DNA from: Mesocentrotus franciscanus | Lineage: Eukaryota; Echinodermata; Echinoidea; Camarodonta; Strongylocentrotidae | Direction: 5' to 3' | Length of the DNA: 64,000 bases | NCBI GenBank assembly: GCA_037976565.1 | Contig: CP137672.1 | Coordinates: 34,054,737 to 34,118,736 of the forward strand | Part shown: piece after piece, positions 23,641 to 35,103 of the stretch | How the letters are laid out: each line of letters opens with the position of its first letter | How positions within the stretch are numbered: position 1 is the first letter of the stretch | Made by a program: the position numbers and the translations under genes | The notes under the pieces: model-generated | What the model saw: only the letters and a program-made list of their open reading frames with translations | What the model was told of the DNA's origin: nothing | The model's database searches: none

Positions 23641-24611
23641 AAATCCGTCCCGATTTTTATGCTGTTACATGCCATATTTAGAATATTAAGGCATTTGAAG
23701 AGCCATGCTTTTCAGGGAACATGTTTTATCTGATGTTCTTCCACACTTGCATAATAACAATGATAACGCTCACAAATAATTTTTCACCTCTTCCCAGAAC
23801 TCAACCTTCTCTTTAATGACCCCAATATCATAGGGGTATATACATAAAAGACCCTGATCCTCCTTTCTCTGCGAAAAAAGGACGAGAACATAATATGTAC
23901 AATCCAATAATGGCCTACTGAGTATAAGATAATACAAAATAAAAAAAATAAAAATTTGTTTTGTAGGCCTTTGCAGTGTCTTTGATTTAATTGATGACCA
24001 ACATGAATACTAATATATCTTTATAGTAGAGAGGTAGTTTATCAAATGTAAGATGCAAAGTTTGTCATTACATAATTATGAATGCCCCTCCCCCAAAAAA
24101 AAATCACTCTGCAAGCCCCCGCCAAATGTTTTTTCCGAGGCACATGTAGAAAATGTATGCAATAACCCCCCTAAGCCCCCAACCATTCCCCCATAAAGCA
24201 CCCCTCTCCCAAGAAAAAAAATCTTCTAGAGCCACTCCTGTCGCTGACTATTTTGATATTGCAGTAGCTAACTTCCGAGCTACAGCCATCGATGTATATT
24301 CCTTCTTCAAGAAGTCAATTTTTTAACGTTTTTAACATTTTTGCGGGGCCCGGATCGAGCACGTACAGAACTGAAACATAAGTATGGAACCGGAACCGAC
24401 ATAATCATCCGTCGTTTTCACTTTATTGTGTGTTTTCCGCCCGATTGGTTGTACGTGTCGAGTGCAGTCTTTCTCGATTCCCATAATTTGTTGGTCGTAT
24501 ATATGTAAGGTTTGGCAATCACAAAGTAGTATCAGGTTTTCGGAGCGACGAATCAAATCAAACTTTGCAAAGAGATTTCAAATCATTGCTCAATAATACT
24601 GTGGACAAGAT
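23641..24611. other. No gene; possible upstream region of the GR-like gene
   Basis: C-rich/A-rich low complexity at 24080-24220. The last 250 bp are more GC-balanced and may include the 5' UTR and promoter of the gene at 24612. No clear TATA box or initiator can be named. Confidence 0.35.
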
Positions 24612-25029
24612 ATGGCATCGCCTAGCTTCTCACCCAGTCGCAAATCCAAACAAGTTGCAGTTAACGTCGAACAGGGAGGTGAAAAGACACCTCCCTGCGT
24701 CGAATTAGAGGATCAACGTGGCACGGCCGCTGTTCGGTCGGGAAGGAGTAATGCCGAAGACAAGGTGCCCGACGACAAGGTGCCCTTTCTAATTTGTATT
24801 TCGATGACGATCGCCGGTCTGTGGTGTACTTGTGGTTTGTCTTGTAATTGTTTGAATTGGACATATGATGGTCCAGGTTATCTGTCACAAGCAGAGGTCT
24901 GGATTCCTACCGTATTACAGGATCAACCTGGCACCGCTGCTCCCTCGGCATCGGAAGGGCCCCAGGCCCAGGGACCAAATAACACAGCTGCCGAACAATG
25001 GATAAAAACTCATGGTCAACATCAGGAAG
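24612..25029 (+). CDS. GR-like chemoreceptor gene, exon 1
   Basis: The ATG at 24612 opens a frame of 139 codons plus one base, ending AAG before a GTTAAT donor at 25030. The predicted N-terminus (residues 1-56) is hydrophilic and Ser/Lys/Glu-rich without a signal peptide. Residues 57-80 (PFLICISMTIAGLWCTCGLS) form a hydrophobic segment. Residues 81-139 are polar, with Pro, Ala and Gln. Joined to 25803-26914 the total is exactly 1530 nt (509 codons plus stop), and the split codon completes to Asp. This exact frame preservation is the main evidence for the intron. Composition is less AT-rich than the flanks, as expected for coding DNA. Confidence 0.75.
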
Positions 25030-25802
25030 GTTAATCAATTTTTTTTATTATATATTTTGAAAAATATTAAGGTACATAAAAGTTTCATGAAATCCTCCGC
25101 AAATAGGCTCAATGAGCTTCTGCACAATTTAGAATTGAGCACACAAGCGTTCATCCATCATGTGGAGTTTCTAACTCTCTGACGCCCATTGATTGATTCT
25201 TCACTGTAGGATTATGGCTCACCCTGTTGCATATCTTCACTCCAGTGATGTCGAGGCATATGACAATAATTAAGAGGTTAACTTAAACCAAAAAAAAGCA
25301 AACTTCCATTGCTTAAGTTAAGACATGGCATACCTTAGAATTTTAATTTAGTAGACAACCGTTCATCCTCTCCTGTGGATTTTTGAACATTTTGAAGAGG
25401 TGAAGATATATGCAACAGGGTGTAGCCATAATCCTACAGTATAGAATCAATCAATGGGCTTCAGAAACTCCACGTAATGGATGCAAGTTTGTGTACTCAA
25501 TTGGTTTAATTGGCTTGGGAAAGTCCATGGAAGTGGATGAACGCTTCTTGTCTACTATTGAATTGAATTGAATTGAAATTGTAAGGTATGCCATGTCAAT
25601 AGAAACTTAAACACTGTTATAACCCAAGGAATCGAAGTTTATTTCCTCCTTGTTAAAAGTTAAGCCTTATTGCTGCACCGGACTATTCCAACATTATAAT
25701 ACTCTAGTGACATTGATCCGTCAAAGAAAAAAAAAAGTGTTTAATCTTCAAGTCATAACTTGAGAGACTATAATCATTGATGTTATGTTTGTGTATTCAC
25801 AG
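25030..25802 (+). other. Intron of the GR-like gene, containing inverted repeats
   Basis: Phase-1 intron of 773 bp with a GTTAAT donor and tattcacag acceptor. Much of it is interleaved inverted repeats. About 25125-25245 (ggattatggctcaccctgtt...) pairs with 25396-25505 (acagggtgtagccataatcc). About 25316-25367 (gacatggcataccttag) pairs with about 25537-25600 (aaggtatgccatgtc). The latter arm also holds (TTGAA)n at 25557-25577. A non-autonomous foldback element in the intron explains this best. Confidence 0.75.
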
Positions 25803-26914
25803 ATCACCAGAAATGTGGTAAACTGAATTGTGTCACTGTATACCAGATTTTACACTGCATAACGTTAGTGCTTTTGGTTGTATTCTTCATCAGCGACATG
25901 ATCTTCTTCTTAATTTACACAAAGCTTGATAATGAATATCTCTTGGACACAGCATCATTCATTTGTCTCAACTTGCAAACGTTCTTAATCATCATCTACA
26001 TGACTTTCACCCGTGTGAAACTCCTCTTTAAATGGGTTAATCCTGCTTCCCATGCCATGCTCTATGCGGTGGACACATGCAAGAGACGCATGGCACTGGT
26101 TCAAAAGCGATACAAAACATCTAAGAAGTGCTACTTGAGATCCTTCCTAATTGAGTTCAATATCTTTTTCTTGTTGCCTATTTTGAACCTATCCCTACAG
26201 ATAGGATTTGGGTCCTCGGAGTTCTTGTCTAATTGTGTAAGCGGCTGGCAAATAGCCACTTTCGTCTTCAAATCATTGTTGTATTTTTACTACGGTTGCT
26301 TCTGGTATGGGGTGTACGCCAATCGCGTCTACCTGAGTTGCCAACTGGACGACGGACTTAACACAATCAGAGAACTGACTAGACCAAAAAAATGCAATGC
26401 CGATGGCGCACGAAGATTGATCGATCGCATCTACTCGGAGTTCCACGTTGTTCGATATTTTACAGGATGGTTGATGGCCTTTACCTTGCTAACTGTAACC
26501 TTCCATGTCATTTGCTGCGCCCTTTTGTCATACTGTAAGTTATCCATGGTGGTGACCTCTAGAGACAATGCGTTGCTATCAATGATTTGGATCCAAAACA
26601 TTATGTTTTTGGTTGTGCCAACTTATGCTATCGGAGGAATCAACCTGGAGTCTCTTTGGAAAAAATTCCGTCATGTCCTCATCAAATGCAAAGTTCAGCA
26701 TAAAACTAAGTTCTGGAATGACGTTTGCGGCTACGTGACTCAGATAGACACATTGGCGTCTTTCCCGCTGGAATGGACAGCGCTTTTCCCAATTGCGGGT
26801 ACCATTCTGGCAGAGATATTCGTACGGAGAGACAACATAAGTTTGGAGTACTGGAGCTACCTATCTAATAACTGCACTGATTCAGTGGAAAGCAATTTTA
26901 CGTGTCTGGACTAG
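25803..26914 (+). CDS. GR-like chemoreceptor gene, exon 2
   Basis: Continues exon 1 in frame for 370 codons to TAG at 26912. Hydrophobic segments lie near residues 155-178, 189-208, 253-273, 288-311, 361-383, 397-419 and 463-480 of the joined protein. The charged loop between the fifth and sixth (DDGLNTIRELTRPKK..RLIDRIYSEFH) and the final ASFPLEWTALFPIAGTILAE pattern resemble invertebrate gustatory-receptor-like proteins. The insect TYxxxxxQF signature is absent. Sequons NCT and NFT in the last 15 residues fit an extracellular C-terminus, as in the inverted GR/OR topology. With the exon-1 segment, eight hydrophobic stretches are seen, so one may not span the membrane. It probably acts as a membrane ligand-gated channel or chemoreceptor. 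No clear AATAAA follows; an ATTAAA lies near 27211. Another unrelated polytopic family is possible. Confidence 0.75.
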
Positions 26915-27559
26915 TTACCTAGCTATCCTACACGTTAACTTTACAGGTAACAGGAAAGAAGAAGAAGAAGGAGGAAAAGGAGAAGAAAACAGGAAGAAGT
27001 ATATAAGTAAGAAAGAGAAAAAAAGAATGGCGCTTTCAACATGGCTATTTTGTTGACATCTGTGTAGGAGCCTGCATGTATAATAATTAAAAAAATATAA
27101 AGCAGGTGATGTATAGGTGTCATACAGTGCATAGAAAAATCTAGAAAATATCTAGAAAAAATGTATCAAAGATGTGGATAAGCTGTTATCAAAATAATTT
27201 AAGCAATGTCATTAAATATTGAAGGATAAATTCAATTGAGCATGCATGTGCAGGAATATAAGGCTTATTGCACAAAACTATCACTTTAGACAAACAATTT
27301 TAGTTGAGTAAGAGAGGGAATAATTACACAGATGTAACCCATAAATGTGGAAAACCATTGACAGTGAGAGAGGAGCAATAATCTGTTTTCAAAACGCATT
27401 CAGGTTTGTACAAACAGCATGTAGTTTAAGCTTCTACCAACCTTAACATTTCGTATGCAAGCTTTCAGCCACTCCTGCATGTGTACCCTCAAACCATATA
27501 TTCACATATTCAAACTATACTTAATTGTTTGATTATCTGCCAACTAATGAAGTTTTAGA
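26915..27559. other. 3' flank of the GR-like gene
   Basis: A GA-rich run at 26955-27025, then AT-rich DNA with no ORF and a candidate ATTAAA polyadenylation hexamer near 27211. It probably contains the 3' UTR. Confidence 0.4.
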
Positions 27560-28569
27560 CGAGTATACTTTGCAAATTCTATACAATTTTACTTCACAAG
27601 TTTTATACAAGTTTACTGAGCCTGTTTTATACAAAATTACTAAGCATGTTTTATACAAGTTTACTTCGCAAGTTGTATATACGTTTACATCGCAAGTTTA
27701 ATATACGTTTACTTTGCAAGTCTTTCCAAGTTTACTTTGCAAGTTTTATACAAATTTATTCACAAGTTTTATAAAAGTTTAATTTGACAAGTTCTATGCA
27801 AGTTCACTTTGCAAGATTGATACAAGTTTACTTCACAAGTCTTATACAAGTTTACTTAGCAAGTTTTTTATGTTTACCTCGCAAGTTTTAAACAATTTTA
27901 ATATAAGTTCACTTCGCAAGTCTAATACAGGTTTACTTAGCATTTTTTGTATACAAGTTTACTTCGCAAGTTTTATACAAGTTTATTCGAAAGTTTTATA
28001 CAAGATTACTTTGCAAGTTTTATGCAAGTTTACTTAGCATGTTTTATACAAGTTAACTTTGACAAGTTCTATGCAAGTTCACTTTGCAAGATTGATACAA
28101 GTTTACTTCACAAGTCTTATACAAGTTTACTTAGCAAGTTTTTTATGTTTACCTCGCAAGTTTTAAACAAGTTTTATACAATTTTATTTACAAGTTTTAT
28201 ACAAATTTATTTTTGCAAGTTCTATACAAGTTTTATCGCGAGCCTTGTTTTCTTCGCAAGTTTTATACAAGTTTACTTAGCATGTTTTGTACAAGTTTAC
28301 TTTGCTAGTTTGATATACATTTACTTCGCAAAATTTATACAAATTTATTCACAAGTTTTATAAAAGTTTAATTTGACAAGTTCTATGCAAGTTCACTTTG
28401 CTAGTTTGATATACATTTACTTCACAAGTTTTATACAAGTTTACTGAGCATGTTTTTTATGTTTACTTTATTAAATACAAGTTTACTTCGTAAGTTTTAT
28501 ACAAGCTTACTAAGCAAGTCTTATAGAAGTTTACATCACAAATTTTATACAAGTTTACTTCTCATTTTT

Positions 28570-30178
28570 GTCTCGCCTGCGTAGCAAAAAGCGAGACATA
28601 GGCGCCGCTTTTCCGGTGGCGGCGATGGCGGCGGCGGCGGCGTCAACATCAAAACTTAACCTAAGGTTAAGTTTTTGAATTGTTAATATAATTTTGAAAG
28701 TATAAGGTCCTATTAAATGAAAGTTGGACTAAAGGGTTATCAAGTATCCCCAATCATGTGAGGAAAATTTCAGGTCACAAAGTCAAGGTCAAAGGTCATT
28801 TCAGGTCAACAAACTTAGACTATGTTGTGGCATCATCATCAAAAACTTAACCTGTCAATATCAAAGCTTAACCTATGGTTAAGTTTTTGAATTAATATAA
28901 TTTTGAAAGTATAAAGTCCTATTAAATGAAACTTGGACTAAAGGGTTATCAAGTATCCCCAATCATGTGAGGAAAATTTCAGGTCACAAAGTCAAGGTCA
29001 AAGGTCATTTCAGGTCAACAAACTTAGACTATGTTGTGGCATCATCATCAAAAACTTAACCTGAGGTTAAGTTTTTGAATTGTTAATATAATTTTGAAAG
29101 TATAAGTTCTTATTCAATGAAACTTAGACTAAAGGGTTATCAAGTATCCCCAATCATGTGAGTAGAATTTCAGCCCACTAGGTCAAGGTCAAAGGTCATT
29201 TCAGGTCAACAAACTTAACTATGTTGTGGCATCAGGCTAAGATTTTTTAATTGTTATCATAATTTTGAAAGTATACATTCCTATTCCATGAAACTTGAAC
29301 ATAAGGGTTATCAAGTATCACCAATCATGTTATTAGTCTTTTAGGTGACAAAGTAAAGGTCAAATGTCATTTCAGGTCTGGAAACTTAGACTTTGTTGTG
29401 GCATCAACATCAAGATTTTGAAATTTTAGCATAATTTCAAAAGTGTTTGTTCAAATTCCATGAAACTTGTACCCAAGGGCTATCAAGTATCACAAATCAT
29501 GTGACACAAATTCCAGGTCACAAAGTCAAGGTCAAAGGTCATTTTAGGTCAGTAGACTTGGATTATGTTCTCAAAATTTAATATGAGAATTAATAAATAA
29601 ATTGTTGTTATTTTTCATATTTCATGAAAGTAAATATTCGAATCATTCGAGTACTTTCCCATGAATATTCTAATAGTAATTTTAGTATTCGATCCCAGGC
29701 CTAGTATGTACATGATCAGTTACAGCTAGGTGACAATATTGATGTTTCGATAATATATATTGGAGTATATCTCATAATAATGTTCTCATTATGCTAATGA
29801 GACGTGATGTGATGTAGATGGGCTCTACCTTCCAATTGTTTTTACACAAAATGCTGAAAAATCCTCTTTTCTTAAAAAGTTTATTAGATAACTTTATTTG
29901 TAAATTACTGACAAGCATTGAAACATTTATAGTCTTACCCATACACTAAATCTCATTATATTGTATTCTTATGATACAGTAAATAATTATTCTGATGATT
30001 CATAATCAATATTCACTTCAAAATGCTTATTATATTCAGAGGATTTCATTTTCGGGGGTCTGCAAATGGGCCACCCTGCCTATAAAATAATGTCCCAACC
30101 TCAATTTTTCATCATATCGAATTGCGTAATGCCGAATTGCGTAATGCAGGCGAGACCGCCGAGAGCGTTTCACTTGTT
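28570..30178. mobile_element. 1.6-kb element inserted in the satellite
   Basis: The satellite resumes precisely across the insertion: cattttt | element | aaaatac matches the uninterrupted catttttaaaatac near 30748. The element starts GTCTCGCCTGCGTAGC and near its right end has gcaggcgagac, followed by cgccgagagcgtttcacttg, so the two ends share an inverted (g)tctcgcctgc motif. The interior is a set of about 170-210-bp tandem units and no transposase. The superfamily is uncertain. Confidence 0.8.
28640..29560. repeat. Five 170-210-bp tandem units with AGGTCA direct repeats
   Basis: Units share aactTAACCT..GGTTAAGttt palindromes, agggttatcaagtatcccca and caaggtcaaaggtcatttca. Perfect AGGTCA-A-AGGTCA (DR1) lies at 28786-28798, 28995-29007, 29186-29198 and 29529-29541; the fourth unit is degenerate. 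In the first three units a third AGGTCA follows four bases later. Confidence 0.88.
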
Positions 30179-32241
30179 AAAATACAAGTTTACTTTGCAA
30201 GTTTTATATACGTTTACTTTGCAAGTTTTATGCAAGTTTATTTGAAAGTTTTATACAAGATTACTTTCCAAGTTTTATGCAAGTTTACTTAGCAAGTTTT
30301 TTACGTTTACCTCGCAAGTTTTAAACAAGTTTACTTCGCAAGTCTTATATAAGTTTACTTAGCATTTTTTGTATACAAGTTTACTTCGCAAGTTTTATAT
30401 ACGTTTACTTTGCTAGATTTATATACGTTTACCTCGCAAGTTTTAAACAAGTTTTATACAACTTTATTTTGCAAGTTCTATACAAGTTTTATCGCGAGCC
30501 TCGTTTTCTTCGCAAGTTTTATACAAGTTTACTTCGCAAGTTTTGTACAAGTTTACTTAGCATGTTTTATACAAGTTTACTTCGCAAGTTTTATACACGT
30601 TTACTTCACAAGTTTTTTACAAGTTTACTGAGCATGTTTTTTATGTTTACTTTATTAAATACAAGTTTACTTCGTAAGTTTGATACAAGTTTACTAAGCA
30701 AGTCTTATAGAAGTTTACTTCACAAATTTTATACACGTTTACTTCGCATTTTTAAAATACAAGTTTACTTTGCAAGTTTTATATACGTTTACTTCGCAAG
30801 TTTTATGCAAGTTTATTTGAAAGTTTTATACAAGATTACTTTCCAAGTTTTATGCAAGTTTACTTAGCAAGTTTTTTATGTTTACCTCGCAAGTTTTAAA
30901 CAAGTTTAATACAAGTTTACTTCGCAAGTCTTATACAAGTTTACTTAGCATTGTTTGTATACAAGTTTTATATATGTTTACTTTGCTAGATTTATATATG
31001 TTTACCTCGCAAGTTTTAAACAAGTTTTATACAACTTTATTTTGCAAGTTCTATACAAGTTTTATCGCGAGCCTTGATTTCTTCGCAAGTTTTATACAAG
31101 TTTACTTAGCATGTTTTGTACAAGTTTACTTTGCTAGTTTGATATACGTTTACTTCGCAAGTTTTATACAAGATTACTTTGCAAGTTTTATGCGAGTTTA
31201 CTTAGCATGTTTTATACAAGTTTACTTCGCAAGTTTTATACAAGTTTACTTAGCATGTTTTATACAAGTTTACTTCGCAAGTTTTATACAAGTTTACTTA
31301 GCATGTTTTATACAAGTTTACTCCGCAAGTTTTATACACGTTTACTTCACAAGTTTTATACAAGTTTACTGAGCATGTTTTTTATGTTTACTTTAGTAAA
31401 AATACAAGTTTACTTCGCAATTCTTAAACAAGTTTACTAAGCAAGTCTTATAGAAGTTTACTTCACAAATTTTATACAAGTTTACTTTGCATTTTTAAAA
31501 TATAAGTTTACCTTGCAAGTTTTATATATGTTTACTTCGCAAGTTTTATGCAAGTTTATTTGAAAGTTTTATACAAGATTACTTTGCAAGTTTTATGCAA
31601 GTTTACCTAGCATGATTTATACAAGTTTACTGAGCATATTTTTTATGTTTACTTTATACAAATTTACTTCACAAATTTTATACAAGTTTACTTCGTATTT
31701 TTTAAATACAAGTTTACTTCGCAAGTTTAATATACGTTTACTTCGCAAGTTTTATTCAAGTTTACTCCGCATGATTCATACAAGTTTTATATACGTTTAC
31801 TTCGCAAGTTTAATATACGTTTACTTTGCAAGTCTTTCAAAGTTTATTTCGCATGTTTCATAAAATTTTATTCCAAATTTATTCACAAGTTTTATATAAG
31901 TTTAATTTGACAAGTTCTAAGCAAGTTTACTTTGCAAGTTTTATGCAAGTTTACTAAGCAAGTCTTATAGAAGTTTACTTCACAAATTTTATACAAGTTT
32001 ACTTCGCAGTTTTAAATACAAGTTTACTTCGCAAGTTTTATATACGTTTATTTTGCAAGTTTTATACAAGTTTACTTCGCATGTTTCATACAAGTTTTAT
32101 TTACGTTTACTTCGCAAGTTTGATATACGTTTACTTTGCAAGTCTTTGCAAGTTTACTTCGCAAGTTTTATACAAATTTATTCACAAGTTTTATACAAGT
32201 TTAATTTGACAAGTTCTATGCAATTTTACTATGCAAGATTG

Positions 32242-32457
32242 AGGCGCGATAGCTCAGTCGGTAGAGTGGTCTCGTTATCCGGCGACCCGGGTTCGAAACC
32301 AAGTCAATGCACTAGTGCCCTTTGGTAAGGCATTAATCCTCATTACCAGATCCCTCGGAGAGGACCTAAAGCCGTCGGTTGTCTGGTTGCTTACTAACAA
32401 GCATTTATGCTTTCTTAGCAGTCAGGTAAAAAATAAAAAATAACCACCAAATAACCA
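32242..32457 (+). mobile_element. tRNA-derived SINE
   Basis: The pol III A box (TAGCTCAGTCGG, 32250-32261) and B box (GGTTCGAAACC, 32290-32300) are correctly spaced for a tRNA-derived head. It is followed by a body of about 110 bp (taaggcattaatcctcatta, ctcggagaggacctaaagcc, cttagcagtcaggtaaaa) and a simple A/AACC tail. It interrupts the 24-bp satellite, which resumes at caagtttacttcgc. The tRNA 3' half is not preserved, so it is not a tRNA gene. Confidence 0.9.
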
Positions 32458-33241
32458 CCAAGTTTACTTCGCAAGTTTTATATACGTTTACTTCGCAAGT
32501 TTTATACAAGTTTACTTTGCAAGTTTTATACACGTTTACTTCACTAGTCTTATACATGCTTACTTAGCATGTTTTCTTATGTTTACCTTATACAAGTTTA
32601 CTTTGCAAGTTTTAAATAAGTTTACTTTGTAAGTTTTATACAAGTTTACTTCGCAAGTTTTATACAAGTTTACTTTGCAAGTTCTATACAATTTTACTTT
32701 GCAAGTTTTATACAAGTTTACTTAGCATGTTTTATACAAGTTTACTTCGCAAGTTTTATACACATTTACTTCACAAGTCTTATACATATTTACTTAGCAG
32801 GTTTTTTTATGTTTACTTTATACAAGTTTACTAAGCAAGTCTTATACAAGTTCACTTCACAAATTTTATACAAGTTTACTTTGCAAGTTTTATATACGTT
32901 TACTTCGCAAGTTTAATACAAATTTATTTTGCAAGTTTTATATACGTTTACTTTGCAAGTTTTATACAAGTTTCTTTGTAAGTTCTATACATTTTTACTT
33001 CGCAAGTTTTATACATGTTTACTTAACATGTTTTTATACAAGTTTACTTCGCCAGTTTTATACAAGTTTACTTCGCCATTATTATACAAGTTTACTAAGC
33101 ATGTTTTATACAAGTTTACTTTGCAAGTTTTATATAAGTTTACATCGCAAGTTTAATGTACGTTTACTTAGCAAGTTTTTCCAAGTTTACTTCGCAAGTT
33201 TTATACAAATTTATTCACAAGTTTTATACAAGTTTAATTTG

Positions 33242-33904
33242 ACGGAACGCACCTGGCATTCACAACATTACTTGGAAGTGTAATTGGTTTAGCTATTGTG
33301 TATGACTCGTTATAGCGGGACCTCCTCTCTCTCCCTCTGTCTCTGTCTCTCTTTCTCTCTGATAATAAGAATAGATTGATAGATATGATGACGGTACGTA
33401 AATGTAAGGTAAGGTATATGTAATTGAGAAAAGTAATATTTCAAAATGATATTGTGTGAGTTTATCTACTTTTTCTACAGCCTATTGGAACTCACCTGGC
33501 AATCACAACAATACTTAGAGGTGTAATCATTTTAGCTTAGGAGACGTATACGACTCTCGCTCTCTCTCTCTCTCCCTCTCTCCAACTCTCTTCCTAAGAA
33601 GATAGGTTGCCGTGGTTGATTACTTATGAAGATATTGGTAGATATGTCCACGGTATATAAATGTAAAGTGAGGTTTTCCTAATTAATAAAATAATTATTT
33701 ACTGTTTTTTTAGGAATTATTAATGTTTTCATTAAAAAAAACTGATGTTATAATGTTTTCTTTTCAGTTTTGTTACTGTGTATTGTAATTGTGTTACCCT
33801 GCATGAGATCCATCTAATGTAATTCAAATCTCTGTCCTAGGTTTTATGTAACATCTTTATTATTTTGTTATTTGTATTTTCTTGAATAAAGATGAATAAA
33901 CAAC
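33242..33904. mobile_element. 0.66-kb insertion with a two-unit duplication
   Basis: Non-satellite DNA splitting the array. cacctggcattcacaacatt (33250) and cacctggcaatcacaacaat (33495) begin two roughly 240-bp similar halves. Each half contains a (CT)n run and a gatagatatg segment. It ends with aataaagatgaataaacaac. No ORF or clear inverted ends. It may be a retroposed or composite repeat. Confidence 0.5.
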
Positions 33905-34035
33905 AGGTTTCATATATGTTTACTTCGCAAGTTGTATATACTTTTACTTCGCATGTTTTATACAAGTCTATTTAGCATTTTTAATACAAGTTTACTTAGC
34001 AAGTTTTATATATGTTTACTTTGCAAGTTTTATAC

Positions 34036-34739
34036 ATTCACTGGAAAAAGGGTATACGCGGAAAGGGCAAAACCTTTGAAAGCCCCGGTCGGGAGCAGCA
34101 GGTACGATATGACATTAAAGGCGCGGAAATACTTTTATTTTTTGCCAACAAATTTAAGAAGAAGCAATCCTCGAATAGGGTGTGAACTACCATGCAATAT
34201 ATAAAACCCCTAAAACTGGAGATGTTAGACGGGTTTCCCTGTATAGGGTATCAAAACCACAACTTCGAGCCACGTTTAGCAGGGTGCTTTTCAGACATCA
34301 GTTATGTACAGTGCTTAATGTGGCATCTCTACACCCACCCCACATCCCTGGATGACAATGCAGGGGTAATTTCCATTTTCGTTTATGGAGGATAAATAAT
34401 TCCTATTTTACATTATTGTGGCAATACATGTGTAGCTTCGTGCGCATTTTGACCCGTGGGAACATTTCAAAATGTCGTTTCCCACGACTACAGTGTTTTT
34501 CTCTGTTTCCCCCAATAATAACCTTTCTTTGTGTATTTATCTCAGCAAGTTATGCCATTCAATATGTTGGTAGCCTGGTAGGTAAAAGGGGAGCCCCCTT
34601 ATTACAATGTTATTTAAAAAGACGTATTATAATTGTACGAATTCCTTACGTAAAAAAAAGAAAATAAAACTAAGCTAGCGTGTACATTCAGCAAACAACT
34701 CTACTCTGAGTGTCGACAATGATTGGTATGTTATGTCAA
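34036..34739. other. No gene recognised
   Basis: Mixed-composition DNA after the satellite with short open frames only (for example 34192-34395) and no motif. Confidence 0.4.
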
Positions 34740-35103
34740 AGAAAGGAGAAAGAAAAATAGAGAGAGAGACAGAGGGAGAGAGAGAGAGAGAGGGAGTGTG
34801 AGAGAGAAAGAGGGATGGGTAGAAAGAAAGAGAGAGAAGAGGTGTGGAAGAGACAGGGAGAGAGAGAAAGAAAAAAGGAAGAAAGAGAGAAAGATAGAGA
34901 GAAGAGAAGTGAGAGAGACAGAGAGAAAGAGTAAACAGGAGAGAAAGTGAGATAAAGACAGAGGGAGAGAGAGACAGAGACAGAGAAAGGCCGGGATGGG
35001 TAGAAAGAGATAGAGATATAGAAGAGGAGTGAGAGAGACAGAAAGAGAGAGAGAGAGAGTGTGAGAGAAAGAGAGGGAGAGAGAGAGAGAGATGGGGAGG
35101 GGG
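34740..35103. repeat. GA-rich microsatellite tract
   Basis: About 360 bp of imperfect (GA)n/(GAAA)n with embedded ggatgggtagaaagaaagag repeats (about 34813 and 34993). The open frames on both strands (RERERE or SLSLSL) are compositional artefacts. Confidence 0.9.

Larger units (their letters stand above)
27560..34035. repeat. 24-bp satellite array, interrupted three times
   Basis: Consensus unit CAAGTTTACTTCGCAAGTTTTATA (two related halves), repeated with substitutions and small indels over about 4 kb of net sequence: 27560-28569, 30179-32241, 32458-33241 and 33905-34035. The unit length is a multiple of three and the consensus has no stop codon in any of the three + frames. It therefore generates long overlapping frames of octapeptide repeats (FIQVYFAS, YTSLLRKF, LYKFTSQV). 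These are read as artefacts, not genes. Larger blocks are also duplicated (for example 27947-28260 versus 30370-30500). Confidence 0.93.

Noticed and set aside
32242..32315. A tRNA gene
   Set aside because: A and B boxes are present but the acceptor stem and 3' half do not pair, and a SINE body follows.
27947..33283. Long open frames with FIQVYFAS/YTSLLRKF/LYKFTSQV octapeptide repeats
   Set aside because: They occur in all three forward frames of a 24-bp satellite; explained by unit length, not by coding.
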